Shown here piece by piece: positions 59,314 to 64,000 of a stretch of 64,000 bases of DNA. Every line of letters begins with the position of its first letter. Positions within the stretch are counted from its first letter, which is position 1. The notes below the pieces were generated by a model. It was not told where the DNA came from. It was given only the letters and a program-made list of their open reading frames with translations, and made no database searches. Source of the stretch: Streptomyces filipinensis (GTDB lineage Bacteria; Actinomycetota; Actinomycetes; Streptomycetales; Streptomycetaceae); the NCBI RefSeq assembly GCF_014649495.1, contig NZ_BMTD01000013.1:182873-246872 (forward strand). Reading direction: 5' to 3'. Both the position numbers and the translations under genes were made by a program.

Positions 59314-59958
59314 GTGTACGTTCCGAAGCACTTCGTGCCCGGCGAGGACGCCGTCCGTGACCTGCTGGCCCACCACGGGGCGTCCGACCTGGTCACCATG
59401 ACCCCGCGGGGCCTGCTGTCCACCCTGCTGCCCTTCGAGTACGACCCGGACGCCGGGGAGCACGGCGCGCTGATCGGGCACATGGCCCGCGCCAACGACC
59501 AGTGGCGCGAGCCGGTGCAGGGCGAGGCCATGGTGATCGTCCGGGGGCCCGAGGCGTACATAACGCCGACCTGGTACGCCACCAAGCGCGAGCACCATCG
59601 GGTGGTGCCGACGTGGAACTACATGGCCGCGCATGTCTACGGGCAGCTTGTCGTCCACGACGACCCGGCCTGGATCGAGGCACAGATGCGCCGGCTGACC
59701 GACCGGCACGAGGCCGGTTCCGACGAGCCCTGGTCGGTCGACCAGGCCCCGGCCCGGTACATCGCGGGCCGGCTGCGGGCTGTCGTCGGCGTCGAGTTGC
59801 TCATCAGCCGCGTCGAGGCGAAGTCCAAGCTCAGCCAGAACCAGCCGCGGGAGAACGTCGAGGGGGTCGTCGCGGGTCTCATAGCCCGCGGCCAGGCCGG
59901 TGACACCGCGGTCGCCGCCGCGGTCCGTGCCCACGACCCGCACCCCACCACGTCCTGA
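59314..59958 (+). CDS. PaiB-like FMN-binding protein
   Basis: A 214-residue protein; GTG 59314 is chosen as GGAGG lies 7 bases upstream and VYVPKHFVPG is the usual family start (MYVPxHF). The domain has LVTMTPRGLLSTLLPFEYDP, HGALIGHMARANDQWRE, PTWNYMAAHVYGQL and VGVELLISRVEAKSKLSQNQ, all conserved in PaiB, known in Bacillus as a negative regulator of sporulation and protease genes, although actinobacterial members are mostly regarded as FMN-binding split-barrel proteins. It is 82 bases after the MerR fusion gene. Confidence 0.85.
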   Translation: MYVPKHFVPGEDAVRDLLAHHGASDLVTMTPRGLLSTLLPFEYDPDAGEHGALIGHMARANDQWREPVQGEAMVIVRGPEAYITPTWYATKREHHRVVPTWNYMAAHVYGQLVVHDDPAWIEAQMRRLTDRHEAGSDEPWSVDQAPARYIAGRLRAVVGVELLISRVEAKSKLSQNQPRENVEGVVAGLIARGQAGDTAVAAAVRAHDPHPTTS

Positions 59959-60007
59959 GCGGCGCGCCCTACGGCACCACGACCCACCCGCGGCTCCTGA
60001 CGTCCCT

Positions 60008-60475
60008 TCAGGTCGCCGTGTGTGCCGAGGCACCGGGTTTGGTGTACGCCTGCCGTGGCTCGAGACGCCCGTGATCGGCCGTGCAGACGACGACGGCTTC
60101 GACCGGTTCGCCGCAGTCACGGTGCCGTACCTCCAGGGGCGGCCCCTCGGCGTCCGCGGTGTAGCGGTCGCCCCACTGCTTGAGGGCGATCATCACGGGC
60201 CACAGATCCCAGCCCTTGCGGGTGAGGCGGTACTCGTGGCGCGTACGGCGGCCGGGCTCGCGATAGGGGACGGTGTCCAGGATCCCGGCGGCGACGAGTT
60301 TGCGCAGCCGGTCCGCCAGCACCGCCTCCGACAGTCCCATGTGCCGGCGGAAGTCGTCGAAACGGCGCACGCCGTTCATGGCGTCCCGCAGTACCAGCAG
60401 CGACCACTTCTCACCGATCAGGTCGAGGGTGCGCTGCACCGTGCAGTTCTCGGTGCTGGTCTCCAGCCAGATCAT
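60008..60475 (-). CDS. HxlR-family transcriptional regulator
   Basis: A 155-residue winged-helix regulator from ATG 60475. Near the N-terminus, ENCTVQRTLDLIGEKWSLLVLRD (Cys11) carries the HxlR signature; GVRRFDDFRRHMGLSEAVLADRLRKLVAAGIL follows as the recognition region, then the wing REPGRRTRHEYRLTRKGWDL. Cys11 is conserved in redox-sensing HxlR/QorR types. The C-terminus has HRDCGEPVEAVVVCTADHG, with another Cys pair. It is divergent to the thioesterase gene, with the operator region between them. Confidence 0.87.
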   Translation of the reverse strand: MIWLETSTENCTVQRTLDLIGEKWSLLVLRDAMNGVRRFDDFRRHMGLSEAVLADRLRKLVAAGILDTVPYREPGRRTRHEYRLTRKGWDLWPVMIALKQWGDRYTADAEGPPLEVRHRDCGEPVEAVVVCTADHGRLEPRQAYTKPGASAHTAT

Positions 60476-60501
60476 GCAGCCATCGTAGGCTGGCTTCGGC
60501 A

Positions 60502-60531
60502 TTGACAGCCAGAAGTCCGGCTGGCTAGCTT
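60502..60531 (+). promoter_or_regulatory. Promoter with dyad between HxlR and thioesterase genes
   Basis: A perfect -35 TTGACA (60502-60507) and a -10 TAGCTT (60526-60531) are 18 bases apart. Overlapping the spacer, AGCCAG...CTGGCT (60507-60526) is an inverted repeat. A direct repeat GGCTNGCTTCGG appears at about 60488 and 60523. These are likely HxlR binding sites. Confidence 0.55.
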
Positions 60532-60566
60532 CGGATATTGAAGTCAGTTGAGGAGGAAGAGGGCCC

Positions 60567-61058
60567 ATGACGAGGTCACGCACGTTCGAATGGCAGGATC
60601 CGAGTGTCTCCGCCGCCGCCGTAGGCCGGGAGAGCGGTCTCGACTTCCTGCGCAGCGTGCTGGGCCGGCTGCCCGCCCCGCCCATCGCCGCGACCCTCGG
60701 GTTCACCCTGGAAGAGGTCGAGTCCGGCCGCGCCGTCTTCGTCCTGGAGCCGGGCGAGGAGCACTACAACCCCATCGGCAGCGTTCATGGCGGTGTCTAC
60801 GCCACCCTCCTCGACTCAGCCGCGGGCTGTGCCGTGCAGTCCGCCCTTCCGGCAGGCATGGGGTACACGTCGCTCGACCTGAGCGTGAAGTTCCTGCGCC
60901 CCATCACCGTCGACACCGGCAAGGTCCGCGCCGTCGGCACCATCCTCAACCAGGGTCGCCGCACCGCCCTGGCGCAAGCCGAACTGTTCGATTCCGAGGA
61001 CCGTCTGCTCGCCCATGCCACCAGCAGCTGCATGCTCTTCCCCGTTTCCCCGGGCTAG
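60567..61058 (+). CDS. PaaI-type hotdog thioesterase
   Basis: A 163-residue protein from ATG 60567, after GGAGGAAGAGGG. The hotdog core is GSVHGGVYATLLDSAAGCAVQSAL (about 71-94), with the HGG motif and Asp at its helix, and YTSLDLSVKFLRPITVDTGKV (about 100-120). These fit PaaI/ACOT13-like thioesterases that cleave aryl- or acyl-CoA. It is divergent from HxlR and its promoter has a dyad, so the pair is likely an aromatic-compound-responsive unit. Followed by a weak GC hairpin. Confidence 0.87.
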   Translation: MTRSRTFEWQDPSVSAAAVGRESGLDFLRSVLGRLPAPPIAATLGFTLEEVESGRAVFVLEPGEEHYNPIGSVHGGVYATLLDSAAGCAVQSALPAGMGYTSLDLSVKFLRPITVDTGKVRAVGTILNQGRRTALAQAELFDSEDRLLAHATSSCMLFPVSPG

Positions 61059-61285
61059 GCGGCGGCAACCGCGAGCCGCCCTTACGCACCCCTGGCCACC
61101 CTCAGGCCATCGAAGCGCCCGAGGCCTCCCGTGCGGCAGCGTCACGGCGGGGCCGCGAGGCTGAGTTCGGTGAGTCGACGGCGGAGCCGGGTCAGCACGG
61201 TGGCCCTTTCGGTGCGGGCCGGGACGGCCGTCACCCGCGTATCCGGCCGGCGCGGCAGCGTGCCCCGACCCCCTAGGGTTTCCGT

Positions 61286-61684
61286 GTGCCGACGCACAGC
61301 ATTGGCCAGGCCGCGCGCCTGCTGAGAGTGAGCCCGGAAACCGTGCGCCGGTGGGCGGACGCGGGCCGGCTGCCGATGGGGCGGGACGGCTCGGGGAACC
61401 GGGTGATCGACGGCGTGGGGCTGGACCGGTTCGTGCGGGCGCGGGCGGCCGAGGGCGAGCGGCGTGACTCGCCGGGGCCGCCGACCTGCGTGCGCAACGC
61501 GCTCACGGGGATCGTCACGGCCCTGGCCATGGACGATGTCGTGGCCCGGGTGGAGATCCAGGCCGGTCCGCACCAGGCCGTGTCCCTGGTGACCCGGGAG
61601 GCCGTGGACGAGCTGGGGCTGGCTGTCGGGGTCACGGTCATCGCGCGGGTGAAGTCGACGAGCGTGCACGTCGAACGGCCGTAG
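61286..61684 (+). CDS. HTH-TOBE molybdate-binding regulator, copy 1 (MopI-like)
   Basis: A 132-residue protein from GTG 61286. Residues 1-50 are a MerR/excisionase-type HTH (SIGQAARLLRVSPETVRRWADAGRLP), 70-130 a single Mop/TOBE domain (RNALTGIVTALAMDDVVARVE, then LVTREAVDELGLAVGVTVIARVKSTSVHVE). Such small HTH-Mop proteins bind molybdate or tungstate and act as molybdenum stores or regulators. It precedes the remnants of a molybdo-flavoprotein subunit, the obvious partner, and has a paralogue at 63342. Possible leaderless start as no ribosome site is evident. Confidence 0.85.
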   Translation: MPTHSIGQAARLLRVSPETVRRWADAGRLPMGRDGSGNRVIDGVGLDRFVRARAAEGERRDSPGPPTCVRNALTGIVTALAMDDVVARVEIQAGPHQAVSLVTREAVDELGLAVGVTVIARVKSTSVHVERP

Positions 61685-61856
61685 CAGCCGGTGGACCGCT
61701 CGGGTCCGTGCGGCACAGCAGGGCCGCCCACAGGTCGAGGCGGTCCCGCAGGCGGGACAGGTCGCGGCCCGTGAAGTGCTCGATGCGCTGGATCCGGTAG
61801 TGGACCGTGTTGACGTGCAGGTGCAGCGCCTCGGCGGTGCGGGCCCAGGAGGACAC
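61638..61856 (-). pseudogene. C-terminal remnant of a PucR/CdaR-type regulator
   Basis: The minus strand from 61856 to 61638 reads SWARTAEALHLHVNTVHYRI, then QRIEHFTGRDLSRLRDRLDL, WAALL, followed by unrelated Arg/Ser-rich residues. This is the HTH_30 end of PucR regulators (hVNTVhYRlqrIe, LdLwaAL). Everything N-terminal (about 350 residues) is missing, as the next bases belong to the plus-strand xanthine dehydrogenase fragment. It overlaps the end of the HTH-TOBE gene by 47 bases. Confidence 0.7.
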
Positions 61857-62859
61857 CTACCGCACCCGGCGCGGACAGCACGCCAGCCTGGAGACACACG
61901 GAGCGGTCGCCTGGTTCGACGAGGACGGCCGGCTCACCGTGCGCACCAGCTCACAGACCCCGTTCCTCACCCGCCGCGCCCTGTGCGCCCTGTACGACCT
62001 GCCGCTGGAGCGGGTGCGGGTGATGGCGGGCCGGGTCGGCGGCGGCTTCGGCGGCAAGCAGGAGATGCTGGTCGAGGACATCGTCGCCCTGGCCGTGCTG
62101 AAGCTGCGCCGCCCGGTGAAACTGGAGTACACCCGCGCGGAGCAGTTCTACGGCGCCACCACCCGGCACCCCTTCACCATCCAGGTGAAGGCGGGCGCCC
62201 GCCGCGACGGCGTCCTCACCGCCCTCCAGCTGCGGGTCGTCGCGAACACCGGCGCGTACGGCAACCACGGCCCGGTCGTGATGTTCCACAGCGTCGGCGA
62301 GTCCATGGCGATCTACCGCGCCGTGCACAAGAAGGTCGACGCCTACTCGGTCTACACGCACACCGTCCCGGCCGGCGCGTTCCGCGGCTACGGCCTCGGC
62401 CAGGTGATGTTCGCCGTCGAGTCCGCCTTCGACGAACTGGCCCGACGGCTGGACCTGGACCCGCTGGAGTTCAAGGCCCGCAACGTCATCGGCGCCGACG
62501 AGCCGATGGTCACCCCGGGTGGCCACGAGGAGGACCTGCACATCGCCAGCTACGGCCTCGACCAATGCATCGGCATCGTGCGCCGGGCACAGGCGGAGAC
62601 CGATGCGGGCCTTCCCGCGCCGGAAGGCTGGCTGGTCGGCGAGGGCGCGGCCCTGGCGATGATCGCCACCGGCCCGCCCGGTGGTCACATCGTCGACGCC
62701 ACGACGACCGTGCACCGGCAGATCGCGGCCGGTGAACTCGGCACGACCGTCGACCGGATCGCCATCCGCCAGTCCGACACGGACGTCGTACGCCATGACA
62801 CCGGCGCGTTCGCCTCCACCGGCACCGTCGTCGCCGGCAAGGCCACCCTGCGCGCCTCC
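61850..62859 (+). pseudogene. Internal fragment of a xanthine-dehydrogenase-type molybdopterin subunit
   Basis: About 336 codons in one open frame match the molybdopterin-binding subunit of xanthine/aldehyde oxidase enzymes: TYRTRRGQHASLETHGAVAW, GRVGGGFGGKQEML, RRPVKLEYTRAEQFYGATTR, VPAGAFRGYGLGQVMFAVES. Both ends are missing: no start, FeS or N-terminal half, and after LRAS (about 62859) the frame enters antisense of a glutamine amidotransferase remnant. A full subunit is about 750-800 residues, so it is less than half. The enzyme would oxidise purines or aldehydes using molybdenum. Confidence 0.8.
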
Positions 62860-63165
62860 CGCGCGCGTCGGCGGTCCTCTCGTCCGGTTCCAGAGGGAAC
62901 CGCAGACCCCCAGGCCGAGCCCCCGATCCGGAACGCCTGGGCGCGCGGCTCCTGGCCCCGGGGGGCAGCTCCATGGTGCCGGCGTGCCCGTGCGGAACGC
63001 GGAGCCGCTCGGGCACGCCGGCGAAGAGCGGGTCGCTGCGCGCGGCCGGAGCGCACCGGATCTCGCCCCAGCCGACGGGAGCGCCCTACGGGCCCGGACC
63101 CTTCCGCCCGCCACCGAGGCCAGGAGCCGCGCGCCCAGGCACACGCCGAGCACCGATTCCGGCAC
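62860..63165 (-). pseudogene. Frameshifted remnant of a class I glutamine amidotransferase
   Basis: On the minus strand three frames together give a class I amidotransferase: ESVLGVCLGARLLASVAGG (with the Cys nucleophile motif GVCLGA, about 63140), then in another frame VPERLRVPHGHAGTMELPPG, then in a third QAFRIGGSAWG and finally LRFPLEP. Known families read this in one frame with ...HxDTF...LPxGAxxLA...QAFRxG..., so at least two frameshifts occur. It starts exactly at the end of the xanthine-dehydrogenase fragment. Confidence 0.5.
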
Positions 63166-63329
63166 CGGACCGACGGTCGTACCCGCGGCTGCGAGGGGCT
63201 GACTCGCGGGCCACCACCTCCCGGGTGACCGTACCCGGTCCTCACGTACAAACGCACATGCCAAGGAGGCGGAGGGATGCTTCGGCTCATGCGAAGCGAC
63301 AGAAGACTTTTCCCTCGCATCTGCGGCAG

Positions 63330-63335
63330 TATCAT
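63330..63335 (+). promoter_or_regulatory. -10 box of a leaderless HTH-TOBE/modA transcript
   Basis: TATCAT lies 6 bases before the ATG at 63342, so transcription probably begins at the ATG itself, without a ribosome site. The -35 is unclear (GACTTT at 63305 is 19 bases upstream). Confidence 0.4.
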
Positions 63336-63341
63336 CGGCAC

Positions 63342-63728
63342 ATGCACACCTACCGGATCGGGGACGCGGCCGCCTTACTCGGCGTCAGCGCCGACACCGT
63401 GAGGCGTCTGGTGGACGGCGGGAAGCTCACCGCCGCACGCGACGCGCTGGGCCGCCGGATCATCCCGGGGCCGGCTCTCGCCGCGTATGCCAGGCAGCTG
63501 CACCAGGCCGAGCGGGAGTCCACCGGCTCCTCCGCCCGCAACCGGTTGTCCGGCATCGTCACCGAGGTGATCCGCGGCGATGTGTCGGCGCAGGTGGAGA
63601 TCCAGGCCGGACCGTTCCGGGTGGTGGCGATGGTCAGCCGCGAGTCGGCTGAGGAGTTGAAGCTGGAGCCCGGTGTTCCGGCGGTTGCCGTGATCAAGTC
63701 GACCAACGTGGTCGTCGAGAGACCGTAG
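63342..63728 (+). CDS. HTH-TOBE molybdate-binding regulator, copy 2 (MopI-like)
   Basis: A 128-residue paralogue of copy 1 from ATG 63342. HTH: YRIGDAAALLGVSADTVRRL (about 4-23), TOBE: RNRLSGIVTEVIRGDVSAQVEIQAGPFRV (broken, about 67-95) and ESAEELKLEPGVPAVAVIKST. Both copies share the order and the motif VEIQAGP, differing mainly in the linker. It lies 34 bases before modA and is probably co-transcribed, as in many actinobacterial molybdate-uptake operons, and could regulate it. No ribosome site; leaderless. Confidence 0.88.
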   Translation: MHTYRIGDAAALLGVSADTVRRLVDGGKLTAARDALGRRIIPGPALAAYARQLHQAERESTGSSARNRLSGIVTEVIRGDVSAQVEIQAGPFRVVAMVSRESAEELKLEPGVPAVAVIKSTNVVVERP

Positions 63729-63762
63729 ACGAGTCCGTCAAGGACCTTGAGGGAGTGGACCC

Positions 63763-64000
63763 GTGATGACCCGTTCCGTGCGCCGGACCCGCCGCACGCT
63801 TCAGGTGACCGGTGCAGGCGCCGCCGCGCTGCTGGCCCTGAGCGCCTGCTCCTCCTCCGACGGCTCTTCGCCCTCGGACTCCGGCTCCTCGGCGTCCTCC
63901 GCGTCCGCGAAGCTGTCGGGCACGGTCACCGTGTTCGCCGCCGCCTCGCTCAAGGAGAGCTTCACCGCCTTGGGCAAGGAGTTCGAGCAGGCCCACCCGG
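63763..64000 (+). CDS. modA: ModA, molybdate ABC transporter substrate-binding lipoprotein (5' part)
   Basis: Only the first 79 codons are in the window, and the gene continues past the right edge. GTG 63763 (7 bases from GGGAG) or ATG 63766 are possible starts. The signal is basic (MTRSVRRTRRTLQV) and hydrophobic, ending in the lipobox LSACSS with the Cys for lipid attachment at about residue 35. A Ser-rich linker then leads to the conserved ModA start LSGTVTVFAAASLKESFTAL. The mature protein binds molybdate outside the membrane and delivers it to ModBC. It fits the HTH-TOBE gene and the molybdo-enzyme remnant upstream. Confidence 0.88.
   Translation, partial: MMTRSVRRTRRTLQVTGAGAAALLALSACSSSDGSSPSDSGSSASSASAKLSGTVTVFAAASLKESFTALGKEFEQAHP

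Noticed and set aside
1..64000. tRNA genes, rRNA genes or CRISPR arrays
   Set aside because: No cloverleaf with the conserved TTC-containing arm and no regularly spaced repeat units were noticed by eye in any gap.

Overview
The window is very GC-rich (roughly 72 percent by eye). Genes are closely packed, third codon positions are almost all G or C, and many genes overlap by GTGA or ATGA. The gene content is typical of a Streptomyces or close relative: a large LuxR ATPase regulator, several SpoIIE/PP2C phosphatases, a RsbW-like kinase, HelR, IclR, TetR, MarR, HxlR and MerR regulators, Tat-exported phospholipase C, glycerol kinase and GH65 phosphorylase. I saw no tRNA, rRNA, CRISPR array, insertion sequence or prophage core. 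Accessory metabolism and several decayed genes suggest a variable part of the chromosome.

Layout. 0-3.7 kb: a K+ channel, a small unknown protein and a LuxR regulator. 3.8-11.5 kb: a compact divergent biosynthetic locus. The minus-strand operon holds two ATP-grasp ligases, an MFS exporter and a FemAB/GNAT-type acyltransferase. The plus-strand pair holds a HemN-like radical SAM enzyme and a DUF1152 protein. This looks like an undescribed amino-acid- or peptide-derived pathway. 12-23 kb: M23 peptidase, a saccharopine-dehydrogenase-like enzyme with a divergent TetR, a VWA protein, HelR, small unknown proteins, an SDR and an odd His/Phe-rich secreted protein. 23.7-29.8 kb: a second likely biosynthetic operon of six overlapping genes, KASIII/OleA-like, GT2, AMP-dependent ligase, GT2, P450 and an OleD-like epimerase/reductase. 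30-41.5 kb: a kinase-fold protein, DinB, a hotdog protein, three SpoIIE-type phosphatases, a RsbW-like kinase, DoxX and an IclR. 41.7-47 kb: IclR plus glycerol kinase, a DUF2993 protein and phospholipase C. 47-52 kb: a broken EamA transporter, an SDR/MarR divergent pair with twin operators, a PNPOx-like protein and a DUF2243/CtaG-like membrane pair. 52-60 kb: beta-phosphoglucomutase plus GH65 phosphorylase, an LCM-type methyltransferase, a permease, a MerR-peroxiredoxin fusion and a PaiB-like protein. 60-64 kb: HxlR/thioesterase, then a molybdenum-related segment. There, two MopI-like HTH-TOBE proteins flank remnants of a PucR regulator, a xanthine-dehydrogenase-type subunit and a glutamine amidotransferase, and modA runs off the right edge.

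The strongest candidates for undescribed biology are the radical-SAM/DUF1152/double-ATP-grasp locus and the KASIII-GT2-ligase-GT2-P450-OleD operon. Other notable points are the MerR-peroxiredoxin fusion with its own MerR-type promoter, and three places where genes have lost parts by deletion or point mutation (38.2-38.5, 47.2-48.1 and 61.6-63.2 kb). All functions are inferred from motifs read by eye; no database search was run.
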